Assembly: GCA_019914945.1 (NCBI GenBank)
Contig: CM034109.1
Coordinates: forward strand, 6,076,001 to 6,140,000
DNA length: 64,000 bases
DNA from: Typha latifolia
Taxonomy: Eukaryota > Streptophyta > Magnoliopsida > Poales > Typhaceae
Direction: 5' to 3'
In this document: positions 1-10,801 of the stretch, one piece after another
Layout: every line of letters begins with the position of its first letter
Numbering within the stretch: the first letter of the stretch is position 1
Translations under genes and position numbers: made by a program
Notes under the pieces: generated by a model
Databases searched by the model: none
The model's input: only the letters and a program-made list of their open reading frames with translations
Told to the model about the DNA's origin: nothing

Positions 1-546
1 GATTAGAGATTTCAGTTGTTTTACCTAGACTCAAGTGAGTAGGTTCACTCACGTTTTTATCCGTCTTGTAATTCATATTTAGTCACATTAACATATATTT
101 TTCTATGTGCAAATTAAACATCATATTTCTGTGTGCAAATTTAATATGATAATTCTATGTGCATAATATAGGACGCATTGCATGGCTATACTACGAGCAA
201 TATAATAATTCTTGATAATTGTGAATATTTGGAAGAACTAGAAAAAAATTTAATTAGGGGTTGAGAGAGGAGGGTGCACGTGTTCTGCACATGCAGCCCC
301 TCCCCTCTCCCTCTCCAGCACGCGACGAGGCGCAACAGATCGGCCAAATCCAAATCCCCCCCAGCTTCCTTTTCCCTTTTCTTCTTCTTCTCCTCCTTTG
401 TTTTCTTTCTTTTCTCACCGTCGGAGTCACGCCGTGGAATCGGTCTGCAATTTAAATTGGTTCGGGTCGGGTTCCTTAGTGCAGAGCACATGCACCCTCC
501 TCTCTCTCAACCCCTAAATTTTTTTTTTTTTTTCTGATTCTTACAA
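1..546. repeat. Rearranged LTR fragments of gypsy family D
   Basis: Three LTR pieces are packed together. Bases 1-240 repeat the middle of the LTR at 843-2421 (compare 6-60 with 1216-1270). Bases 257-480 repeat the start of that LTR (compare 875-1140). Bases 483-546 are the LTR start on the opposite strand, so 257-289 and 483-522 form an inverted repeat. Reading leftward from 546 the minus-strand piece follows directly after the gypsy integrase end at 626-838, as a 3' LTR should. No host gene is seen. The order of the rearrangements is inference. Confidence 0.75.
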
Positions 547-625
547 CTATTCCCAACAAAAAGAAATTTCGTCATCGAAATTAAAATTAGCGTAATGGAA
601 GGATAAAGTAATACAGTAATAGTGA

Positions 626-838
626 CTATGAAGATTGAGGAAATAGCTCCGGATGTTTTTCCCTCATCACATCTTCACTCTCCCAAGTTGCTTCTTCCGG
701 CTTGTGGTTTTGCCATAAAATCTTCACGAAGGAGATTACCCTATTGCGAAGAGTTCTTTGCTGAGTCTCTAGAATTTCCACAGGTTGCTCTTCATAAGAT
801 AGATTTTCTCGGATCTCCAAAGGCTCGAAGTCGATCAC
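626..838 (-). pseudogene. Gypsy pol C-terminus, chromodomain-type end of integrase (fragment)
   Basis: A 70-codon minus-strand fragment with the pattern YEEQPVEILETQQRTLRN, then VKILWQNHKPEEATWE and a final MREKHPELF. This layout (LxYEExPxxIL, V+VLW+NH, EEATWE) is the signature of the chromodomain tail of Del/Tekay chromovirus integrases. It is separated from the RT of the same-strand element (ending near 2554) by a plus-strand LTR. RNase H and the integrase core are missing. It is probably the 3' end of the minus-strand family D element. Confidence 0.8.
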
Positions 839-842
839 ATGG

Positions 843-2421
843 TGTCAGAATCAAAAAAAAAAAAAAATTGGGGTTGACAGAGGAGGGTGCACGTGCTCTG
901 CATGTGCAGCCCCTCCCCTCTCCCTCTTCGGCACGCGACGAGGCGCAGGGCAGAATCGCACCTAATCCGGATCGGAGTAGATTAGGATTTTTTTTTATCC
1001 CTAATCTATAAATTAAAAACCCTAATCCCCTCTCTCTCGGCTTAACCACCTCAGCCCCCTCCCCTTCTCTCTCTTCTTCTTCTCCTCCTTCGTTTTTTTA
1101 TCTTTTACTCACCGTTGGAGTCACGCCGTGGAATTGGCCTGCCGGAGCGTCGCCGGAGCCAGCGGAGACCACCACGTGACTCCTTGGTGGTGATTTTTAG
1201 TACATGAGCTAGATATTGAGATTTCGATTGTCTTGCCTAGACTCAGGTGAGTGAGTTCACTCATATATTTATTTTATTATATTTTGTATCTTTGTCAGAC
1301 CATGTAAATTTTCTGTGTGCAAATTATTTATTTCACCCTTCCGTGTAAAAATTTAATTATTGCAATTTCTATGTGCAAATCTATTTATTTCATCCGCACG
1401 TACGAAAATTTAATTATTATATTTTCTGTATGCATTTAATTACTATACTTAGTGCATCACCATACTTCGTGCAAATATTAAAATTTGTGAAAAGAAAATT
1501 GAGACTAGTATTGGTACGACTTAGAGAACAGTCCCGGTATAAATCGCTTGCGATTTTCCATGGTGACTCAAGTTTATTTGGAAGTCCAAGGGAAAGTTTT
1601 AAATTAAATCACTGCGGTGATTTTCTTAGATGACTCTAGCGGGGTTAGGGAACAGTCCTAGGATGAATGAAAAAATTTCCTAGGTGACTCTAACTTCTCT
1701 CACAGTTAGAGAAAAAGATAGGGTGTGTTGATCACAGGGTGATACCATCTGATGACCCTAACCGGATCAGCTATGAGGAAAAGTCCCGAGCGTCATCTCT
1801 AGATGACTTCTAGTTGATGTGGATCCATAGGGTTTAGACCCATTGAGACATATGACAGTATAAATATCAAAAGATGTTAATATGTTGAAAACGTTCAAAG
1901 TTATAAGTTGTGACATCTCTCTATTGTTATCATTGTTATTATTTAGAGAGCATGCATATTGCATATTGTTATGGATATTGTTGCTTTTAGTTTAATTTAT
2001 TCAGCATTAATATGATTTAAAATTTATTTGGTTTTCGAGTGGATTCCACTCACTGAGCTTTAGTTGGCTCATGGGTTATATTGTTTTTTTTGTATTTGTT
2101 TATCTATTTCAGGTAATAGTCAGCAGGGCGACTGAACGAGATGTACCCGGACTCCACCTCCACTTAGGATTCACCTATTTATCTTCCGCCCTTTTAGATT
2201 TTATGCTTTAGATTAGAAGTTTTATTCATTTAATTTAGAGACTCAAAAATATTAACATTATTTTATCTTTATTGCAATTAGTTATACAATTTAATAAAAC
2301 ACATTCTCATTTTATTTATTTATTTTGCCATCGTACACGTAGAGAGTATTAATAAAGCTTCGTGCATCTCAAGCATATTGAGATGCATGGCCAGTCATGA
2401 TTCCTATTTTGGGTCGTGACA
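843..2421 (+). mobile_element. LTR of gypsy family D, plus strand, with adjacent primer site
   Basis: The segment starts TGTCAGAATC and ends GGGTCGTGACA, giving TGTCA/TGACA terminal inverted repeats, 1579 bp. A TATA-like CTATAAAT lies near 1004 in front of a pyrimidine-rich tract, as expected for an LTR promoter. Just downstream, after four bases, comes TGGTATCAGAGC (2426-2437), the initiator tRNA-Met primer-binding sequence, so this is a 5' LTR. Related LTR copies lie at 5403-5586/9256-9494 and 9511-10358. Its right flank leads into an inverted element rather than into its own gag. Confidence 0.85.
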
Positions 2422-2553
2422 ATGTTGGTATCAGAGCTAAAATTTTGTCATTTTAAATCACCCTTAGAGTTGTGTGGAGGTCCAGTGGCATAAGCTCAGG
2501 TTCGTTGTGAAATTTTTATTATATTCAGTAAAATTATTCTTATCTCATTTATA
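2422..2553 (+). repeat. Family D primer-binding site and 5' leader, plus strand
   Basis: This contains the PBS TGGTATCAGAGC (2426-2437) and about 115 bp of untranslated leader. The same leader occurs on the minus strand at about 5095-5238 (shared segments include GGAGGTCCAGTGGCATAAGC versus its reverse-complement partner near 5180). The leader breaks off near 2553 and joins the minus-strand RT in mid-domain. The two leaders thus flank the gag-RT segment as inverted repeats. Confidence 0.8.
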
Positions 2554-5086
2554 AAAACTGCGTACTTCAGATACTGAAGTAGGTCTCGGCCATTTGCTAA
2601 CAGCCTCGATCTTCTTTTGATCCACCTTGACTCCATCCTTGCTGATTATATGTCCTAAGAAAGCCACCTCATCCAACAAAAACTCACACTTCTTAAACTT
2701 TGCATAAAGCTTTTCCTCACGAAGAGTTTGAAGTATTATCCTTAGATGTTCCTCATGCTTTTCTCTGCTCTTGGAATAGATCAATATATCGTCAATGAAT
2801 ATCACAAAAAACTGGTCTAAGAAGGTTTTGAAAACCCGGTTCATTAAGTCCATAAAAGTTGTAGGTGCATTTATAAGGCCGAAAGGCATCACTAAGAACT
2901 CATAATGGCCATAGCGAGTCCTAAATGCTGTCTTTGTAATATCTTCATTCTTGATCTTCAATTGGTGATAACCAGATCTCAAATCGATTTTTGAGAAAAC
3001 CTGAGAGCCTTGTAGTTGATCAAAAAGATTATCGATCCGGGATAGTGAATACATGTTCTTCACACTGACTTTATTTAACTCCCGATAATCAATGCAAAGA
3101 CGCATCGATCCATCTTTCTTCTTTACAAATAAAACTGGTGCTCCCCAAGGTGATACACTCAGACGAATAAAATCCAAATCTAGCAACTCTTGAAATTGGA
3201 TTTGCAACTCTCTAAGTTCTGCTGGTGCCATCCTGTAGGGTGCCTTTGATATTGGTTCAGTGCCAGGGAGCAGATCTATGGTAAAGTCTATCTCTCTATC
3301 GGGTGGAAGACCAGGTAGATCTTTAAGAAAAACATCTGGAAATTCATTTACAACTTGAAGTTCATGAATCTCCTGCTCTGCACGCTCCACACCCACTACC
3401 GATGCCAAAAAGCATGGGCATCCTTTCTTCATTAATCGATTTGCTTGAAGTGCTGAGATAATACTAGTCGTAGGAATCTTTCACTCACCCTGGAAGAAAA
3501 ATTCTGGCTTCTCCGGGATAGAAAATGTAACCCTTTTCATTCTACAATCTACTATATCATGATGTGCAGATAGCCAATCCATACCCAGTATAATGTCAAA
3601 ATCATGCATGTCTAGACAAATAAGATCTACTGGAAGTTTCTGATCAGCTATCTCTACTAAACAAGATCTGCAAATAAGATTTAAAAGTATGGTCCTCCCT
3701 ATGGGTGTAGTCACTGCTAAATATGATTTCATAATCTCAGGTGCAATAGGTAATAAGGAAAGAAAATCAGGTGAACCAAAAGAGTGTGAGGCTCCAGAGT
3801 CTATAAGGACTTTAGCTGGTATGGAAGAAATAGATAATGTACCTTGCACCACAGATGGTGAGTGCTCAGCCTCTTCCTGCGTCAAAGTGTAAATTCTTCC
3901 TTTATTCTCTAGCCTCGCTCCTGGATTTCCGCTATTTGCTGGAGGCCTATTGTTCGCTGTGCCTGACTGGGATGGTCGATGCTGTTGATCCTGTTGCGAA
4001 GTTGGACGCCATCCCCCATGTGGTCCTTTGCAATCTCTCGCCAAGTGGCCGGTCTTCTACAAGTTGTAGCAGCTTTGTGGTACTTCATTGCACCCAACAC
4101 TAGACGAATGGGAGCGTCCACACCTTGTAGAATTTTTAAGCTGACTCTATTTGGGACCTTCCCCAGAAGGGTTTGGTCCACTCCCGGCCCTCAAGGGCTG
4201 TCCAGACGACTGATCGCCTCTTCTGTTTTGCTCATGGTACCTCCTCGGCTTCTTCGTGGATTGCTGTTGTTCTCGTTCTTGGCGAAGCTCCCCAATGTTT
4301 CTCTCGGCGAGGAGTGTCTTAGACACCATTTCTGGAAGTGTCTGACACTGGAATAGTGATATCCTATCTCTGATGGCTGGCCGCAACTTACCCTCGAAGA
4401 AGCTAACTTTCTCTTCCTCGCTCGCTGCTATATGTGGAACAAATCGCACCAGCTCAGTGAACCTCGCCTCAAAGTCCACCACAGACATGCCTCCATGTCT
4501 CAGCTCAAAGAACTCATCATGTTTCTTTTTCTTTAAGGCCCGAGGGTAGTACTTCTCAAAGAAAATCCTCTTAAAGTTTCCCCAGGTCAGCTCCTTCTCT
4601 TGTCCAACGTACTGGCGCTCAATCATCTGCCACCAATGCTCTGCTCGATCCTCAAACATATAGGTCGTCAAGGCAACCTTTTGATCCTCTGAACAATCCA
4701 ATACTCGCAATATCTTCTCGATTCGCAGCAGCCATGCCTCTGCTTCAATCGGATCAGTAGTCCCTCTAAAAGGCAGGTGGAGATGCCTTCAAAAAAATTT
4801 CAAACACTGTACCCCTATCTAGACTAAGGGGCCTTGACTCTGATATAGTCGGAGTCTCCGATGACTGTCCTCCAATGGCCTGAAGAAGAGTCTGTAGCAC
4901 TGATACCACTGTATGAGTAGCAGGAACTGGGGCAGGAGTGGGAATCTAGGCAAAGGTAGGAGTCTGGATAGGAATAGCAGTTGGTGCAAGAGCTGGCGCT
5001 TGAGCAGGAGCCGGCTCTTGCTCCCTACTCCTGTCAGGAGATAAACTCTGAGCCGCAGCTGCTCGTCGACGACGACGCGTATACAT
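2554..5086 (-). pseudogene. Gypsy (Tekay/Del-like) gag-protease-RT polyprotein, truncated and broken
   Basis: Read from right to left: ATG near 5086 with a basic start MYTRRRRRA, then a Pro/Ala-rich stretch with at least one stop; a retrotransposon gag domain (4147-4710, AEHWWQMIERQY, FEKYYPRAL); a decayed zinc knuckle near 4050 in which the second Cys is lost and a stop follows; an aspartic protease with DSGASHSF near 3800; and reverse transcriptase (2554-3432) with [38 protein letters not shown] and the catalytic FIDDILIYS. The frame breaks between gag, PR and RT. RT stops at SVSEVRSF, just before RNase H. The element would replicate by reverse transcription in a cytoplasmic particle, but this copy cannot be functional. 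Confidence 0.9.
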
Positions 5087-5094
5087 ATTGCCCC

Positions 5095-5402
5095 TTCAAG
5101 ATTTATAAATAAAATATGAATAATTTCACTGAATATAATAAAAATTTCATAACGAACCTGAGCTTATACCACCGGACTTCCACACAACTCTAAAGGTGAT
5201 TTAGAATAACAAAATTTTAGGCTCTGATACCAACATTTTCACGACCCAAAATAGGAATCATGACTGACCATGCATCTCAATATGCTTGAGATACACGAAG
5301 CCTTATTAGTACTTTCTACGTGTACAATGGCAAAATAAATAAATAAAATGAAGATCTACTTTATTAAATTTAAAACTAATTGCAATAAACATAAAATAAT
5401 GT
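5095..5402 (-). mobile_element. Family D 5' leader, PBS and truncated LTR, minus strand
   Basis: On the minus strand the order is LTR end (5402 down to about 5237), PBS TGGTATCAGAGC (its complement at 5221-5232) and leader up to the gag start. This is the 5' end of the minus-strand element encoding 2554-5086. Only about 165 bp of this LTR remain. At 5403 it abuts a plus-strand LTR of the same family. Confidence 0.8.
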
Positions 5403-5586
5403 TGGCTCATGGATTTATTTAGAATTTAGAATTTATTTGATTTTTGAGTGAATTCCACTCACTGAGCTATAGTTGTTGGCTCATGAATTCTTTTTGTATT
5501 TATTTATCTATCTCAGGTAATAGTCAGCTGGGTGACTGAGCGAGATGTACCCGGACTCCACCTTCACGTAGGATTCACCTATTTAC
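5403..5586 (+). mobile_element. Family D LTR, left part (interrupted by hAT insertion)
   Basis: It matches 2035-2180 of the complete LTR (GGATTCCACTCACTGAGC, the CAGGTAATAGTCAG region and GATTCACCTATTTA). The LTR is broken after CTATTTAC (5579-5586) by the hAT element and resumes at 9248 with the duplicated CTATTTAC. Confidence 0.85.
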
Positions 5587-8500
5587 CAGGGTTCCCAGTT
5601 TCGGCCGATCCCGAATGAGATCGGCCGATCCTGACCGAAACGAGTGGGAACGGGTCGAATCCGACCCGAGGGACATCAATAATTGATGTCCCCATCCCCC
5701 ACCTGCCTCTCTCCCTTTTCTCTCTCTTTCTCTCTTTTCCTCTCTTTCTCTCTTTTCTTTCTTTCTTTCTTTCTCTCTTTCTCACGGATCTCTTACTCTC
5801 TTTCTCACCGGCGACTGAGTAGTGAGTAGATCTCTGTCTCTCCGGTGACCTCGACCTCCGGCAACGTTCTCCGACGACCTCGATCTCCGGCGACCTTCGG
5901 TAAGTTTTTTTTTTCAGTTTTTTTTTCCATTGTATAGCAAATTGCAGAAGAAGAAGACTATCTCTGCCGCTTCTGCCAAGACAAGAGCTGAAGGCGAAAG
6001 AACGGCTTTTCTTCTGCAGCAAAGAAGACTGGTCCGCTTATGCAATTATGCCTCATAAATTTTAAATTATTTTATATTTTAGTTTGATTTTTGTTGATGT
6101 TTTTTAGCTGCAGTCTTGCAGAGCTAAAATATCAATGGCTCCAAAAGAGAAGTCATATGATACCGACATTGGGTGACAACATTGTAGCACTATTGGGCAA
6201 GATAAAAGACGCATTAAATGCAACTGGTGTGGAAAAAAAATGAGTGGTGGTGTCAGCCGTTTGAAAGAACATTTAGCTGGAAGACAAGGAAATATAGCAG
6301 CTTGCACTCAAGTGTCTTTGGAAGTTAGAAAGCAGATGTTGGCTCATTTAATTGGCAAAAAGAAGGATAAACAATCTGCACAACAAAGAGAGTCAATAAT
6401 TCGTGAAGAATTGATGCATAATCCTGTACAGATTGATAATGATAGCAGTGAGCAAAGTGAGGAGGATGAGGAGGAGAGACAGATGAGTAGGGCAATAAAA
6501 GAGAGTAGAAATATGCATAGAGAAGAGGAAGAGATGAGAAGAAGTACTGCTGGTAACTTTCAGAGATCTAGATCAGTTAATATACGATGAGAGAGAGAAT
6601 ATGGGGGCAGCAGTTCTACCCATAGGACTCCTGGTGTTACAGCAGAGTCTGAAAATATTGGACCAATGGATACATATCTTCAGAAAAAATGGAGCCGTAC
6701 ACAGACTTCAATCAAGACAGCTCTCAAAGGAATTAAAAATACAAAAAAACACATTGGTAGAGCTATCTCTAAATTTTTCTTCTACAACCATATTTCTTTC
6801 AATGTAGCTGATAGCCCTTACTATCACACTATGGTGGATGCTATACAATCAGTAGGGCCTGGTGTTCCCCCTCCTAGTTCAAATGATATTACTACTAAAT
6901 ATCTTGACTCAGAGGTAGATGAACTTCATACTTATATTGAGACATTTAAACGGTATTGGGATGAATTTGGTTGTACACTGATGTGTGATGGGTGGAGTAC
7001 ACAAAACTGAAGAAATATAATTAATTTCTTAGTGTACTCTGGCATGGGGATAATATTTTTGAAGTCTGTGGATGTTACTGCTCATTTTAAAAATGCAGAT
7101 TATATTTATCAGTTGATAGATGAGGTAGTACAAGAAATTGGTGAAAAAAGAGTAGTCCAAGTGGTTACTGATAATGGGGCAAATTATAAAACTACTGGAA
7201 ATTTACTGATGATTAAAAAACCTCATTTATATTGGACGATATGTGCTGCACATTGTATTGATCTGATGTTAGAGGATATATTGCAAAAGAGCCTGAAATT
7301 GACATGATCATATGTGAAGGTCAGAGGTTAACAAATTTTATATATAACCATGGTTGGGTTCTTAATTTACTCAGGCAGATGACTAGTGATAGGGAGATCA
7401 TCAGACCCAGCGTCACTAGATTTGCCACTCATTTTTTAGCCTTGGAGAGCATCATGCGCTACAAAGATGATATTATGCGGATGTTTACATCACAGGAGTG
7501 GTCTATGAAAATTAAGAATATGAAACCTAAAGATAAATCTTTAGGTGAAATTTTGAAAAATATGGCTCTTGAAAATACATTTTGGGATAATATTACAATT
7601 GTCACCGCAGTATTTGAGCCTTTTGTCAAAGTATTAAGAATTGTAAACAGTGATGACAAGTCTGAGATCAATAAAAAAAATGTGGGCCAAAGTTATAGGA
7701 AGTGGTGGAAGATGATTGATTCTAGATGGAACAAACAACTACATAGAGATATACACGCTGCTGGTAAGCATGCTTTTAAGTTTTAAGTTTTAATTTACTT
7801 TTATTTATGAATATTTAAAAATTTGAATGCTTACAATTTTTAAATTTCTACAGGGTATTTTCTTAATCCAAGAATTTAATTCTCTAAAAATGTCAATAAT
7901 AATAGTGAAGTCTTATTGGGGGTTAGAAAGGTAATCAGCAAGCTTGAGCCCGATATTCATAAACAAATCCTGTGCGATAAATAAGTTATGATTCAATTAA
8001 ATAATTTTATTATTATTTGTTTCAAGTTTTAACTTTCAATAATCAATATAATCAATAAGCTAATAATATATTTCTGATTTCAGATGGAGAGATATAGATT
8101 GAGAGCTGAGCAATTCAGTACTGCTAAAGTTGCTGCAGCTATATCTCATAACACTCCAGCCGAATGGTGGTCTATTTATGGATGGGAGGAGGCACCAAAT
8201 TTGACGCCAATAGCAAAGAAGATTTTAAGTCAAACTGTCTTTATCACAGTGTGAAAGAAATTAGACTACTTTCTCCTTAATCCACACAAAAACACGCAAC
8301 CGATTAACAATGGAAATATTGGAGAAGTTAGTTTTTTGTCATTATAATATGAGATTGAGGGAGAGAAATTTAAGAAGAAAGGCAGAAAATGAACAACTAA
8401 TTGATTTAAATCATGTTTTTGATAAATAAAACCCCTTGACTCCATGGATCAGAGAGATAGAGGACAGGGTATTAGATGACAGAGATAACCCATGGTTAGA

Positions 8501-9247
8501 TGAAATATTGGGAGAGACCACGACGAGGGCATAGGCTGGTACGAGTCATTCAGCAGCGAGAGATAGTATACCTACTAGTACTAGTCATAGTCCTGATGAT
8601 ACATATGGTAGTGAGATCATTCCATCTACATTTGTTGAGGAAAGTCAAGGAGGCATAAGGAGTGAAGACAGAGAAACTGAGGATATATATACATATCAGC
8701 GACGTCGTCATGAGATGCATTTTGGTTCCTATGATTATGGTACATCGAGTATTTATTGTTCGGAGCCATCACAAGATCCATATGCTAGTTATTATCCTCA
8801 GCATCCTCAGTATTCTCAGGCACAAGATCCAAATGCTGGTTATTATCCTCTTCAAACGCAAGTCACACAACAAGATCCATACAATATGACTAGTATGATG
8901 GAATCACTTTTTGGAGCATCAGGTCCCAGACATCAATATTTACAAACTTATGGTGATTATGATGATGAAGACTATAGAAATTTACGAGAACCAGCTTGGT
9001 ATTCAACAAAATTTTAAATTCTAAGTAAGTAATTACATTTTTTTAAGTTTTTAGACTCCATATGTTTGTAATTTTTGTTTTCTTATTTTTTGTCATTTTT
9101 TTTAAATTTTTCTACATTTTTAAATAATATTTAGAATTTTATATAATTAAAAAATAGTCCGATCAGATACGAACGGCCGATACGGCCGATACGTATCGTT
9201 TTTCTGGACGGCCGATACTAATCCCGATCCCGATACTGGGAACCTTG
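5587..9247 (+). mobile_element. hAT transposon with terminal inverted repeats and 8-bp target duplication
   Basis: The left end is CAGGGTTCCCAGTTTCGG and the right end, read inward, is CAAGGTTCCCAGTATCGG. Both ends are bordered by the same 8-bp direct repeat CTATTTAC (5579-5586 and 9248-9255), the hallmark of hAT insertion. The length is 3661 bp. The inside holds a pyrimidine-rich leader (5690-5800), a decayed transposase gene (6135-9017) and an AT-rich tail ending in repeated CGGCCGATACG motifs. The LTR at 843-2421 shows the unoccupied version of the target near 2172-2185. A 3'-half relative lies at 16627-17944. Confidence 0.92.
6135..9017 (+). pseudogene. hAT transposase (BED finger, DUF659, hAT dimerisation), inactivated
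   Basis: The start is ATG at 6135 (MAPKEKSYDTDIG). A BED-type finger follows with CNWC near 6210 and GGVSRLKEHLAG at 6243-6280, then an acidic/basic linker. The DUF659 and RNase H-like core (6666-7310) includes YWDEFGCTLMCDGWS, VVTDNGANY and an AAHCIDLMLEDI motif. A middle part (7304-7786) has TRFATHFLALES. An intron seems to run from about 7762 (GGTAAGC) to 7852 (CTACAG), and another ends at 8082. The C-terminal dimerisation region (8100-8330) has EWWSIYGWEEAPNL. In-frame stops occur at 6172 (Trp to stop), near 7008 and near 8252, plus frameshifts. The C-terminal Tyr/Gln/Pro-rich tail (8715-9017) stays open. The protein would bind the element ends in the nucleus and cut and paste them. Confidence 0.9.
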
Positions 9248-9510
9248 CTATTTACTTTTCCGCTATTTTGAATTTTATGCTTTAGATTAGAACTTTTATT
9301 TATTTCGTTTAGAGACTCAAAAACATTAATATTGTCTTATGTTTATTGTAATTAGTTTTAAATTTAATAAAGCAGATCTTTATTTTATTTATTTATTTTG
9401 CCATCGTACACGTAGAGAGTATTAATAAGGCTTCGTATATCTCAAGCATATTGAGATGCATGGCCGGTCATGATTCCTATTTCGGATCGTGACAATATTA
9501 GTATAAAAAT
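9248..9510 (+). mobile_element. Family D LTR, right part, with degenerate primer site
   Basis: This continues the LTR broken at 5586 and ends GGATCGTGACA at 9494. The following ATATTAGTATAAAA occupies the primer-site position but has lost the tRNA match. It is followed directly by the middle of another LTR copy. Confidence 0.8.
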
Positions 9511-10358
9511 ATAATTGATATTGGATATTGACTTAGAGAACAGTCCCGGTATAGATTGCGAGCAATTTTCCGTAGTAACTTAAGTCTATTTGCTAGTTGA
9601 GAGAAAAGTCCTATTTTAAATCACTTAGGGAACAGTCTCAAATTAGATCAAAAGACTTCCTAAGATGATTCTAATCTCTCTCAACGGTTAGTGGAAGAGA
9701 CAAGGTAGATTTATCACATAGTGACACATCCTAGTGACCCTAACCAGATTATCTATGAGGAAGAAACCCGAACGTCATCTCGATATGACTTTTAGTTGAT
9801 TTGGATCCACAGCATATAAATCCAATTGAAACAAACGACATTATTATTATTGAAAAAATTTTAGTATGTTAAAACTGAGCATGTTATGAGATATGACATT
9901 CTGTTATTATTATTATTGTTATTATTACCTTAAGAACATGCTTAGTGAAATTGTCATTTTTGCTGGATTTAGATTTTATTCAACATTATAAATTTCAGAT
10001 TTATTTGGCTTTTGCATGGATTCTACTCACTAAGCTATAGTTGTTGGCTCATGAAATTTTCTCTTCTAATATTTTAGGTAATAATCAGCGTGGCGATTGA
10101 GTGAGATGCACCACGATCTACCCCTTTTACCTTTCCATTTTTTAGTCTTTATGTTTTAGATTAATTATTAATTCAAGTTGCTTAGGAACACATTAGTAAT
10201 TACATTGGTTATTTTTATATTGGGTTAAAGTATATATATTAAATTCTTTTTTTTATTAATTCTTGTCATTGTGTACTTAGAAAGTATTAGTAAGGCTTCG
10301 TATATCTCAAACATATTGAGATATATAGCTAGTCATGATTCCAATTTCAGATCGTGAT
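9511..10358 (+). mobile_element. Family D LTR fragment, 5'-truncated
   Basis: It matches about 1490-2421 of the LTR: GAACAGTCCCGGTATA, then GGATCCACAGCATATAAA, CTCACTAAGCTATAG and a final AGATCGTGAT. It is more diverged than the 843-2421 copy, so it is probably older. It lies about 440 bp from APC2 exon 6, in intron 6. Confidence 0.8.
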
Positions 10359-10801
10359 AAAACTCAAGAAGTACATATACATATATCTCCAAAAGACCAA
10401 GACCATAGTTGTACTAAACTCAATTCAATTACCAAACAAAAACTCCAGTGGAAATACAGATGACTAAATGGGGTGGGTCAGATATAATAATGTATATTCA
10501 TGATACATTAGAGCGGAAGCAAAAATGGAAACCAGTTTATACATGCATCTACAGTAGTAAAATGGGCAAGCAGTATAACCATTACAATATATAAGCATGC
10601 AGGATGGGGCTACCAATTATGAGAGAACTCTCTCCAAAGCCATGTACATTTTTTGTTAAAAACTTAAAATCTCCAATGGACCAAAGTAAAGAAAAAAAAA
10701 TATCACCTTTCAGGAACTCAGTAATTAAGAAAATTGTCTTTCTGAAACTAGGATATTTAAGAAATCACCTTTCAGGAACACAGAACAATTAAGAAAATCA
10801 C
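10359..10801 (-). other. APC2 intron 6, 5' end with threefold donor-like repeat
   Basis: On the minus strand the true donor is CTGACAG|GTGATTTTC (boundary 10802/10801). Two more copies of this junction follow in the intron: CTGAAAG|GTGATTTC (boundary near 10769/10768) and CTGAAAG|GTGATATT (near 10707/10706), each embedded in a repeat containing TTCTTAAT. Entering the intron in frame gives AGG TGA, an immediate stop. The rest of the stretch is AT-rich and no exon is seen. Confidence 0.7.
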
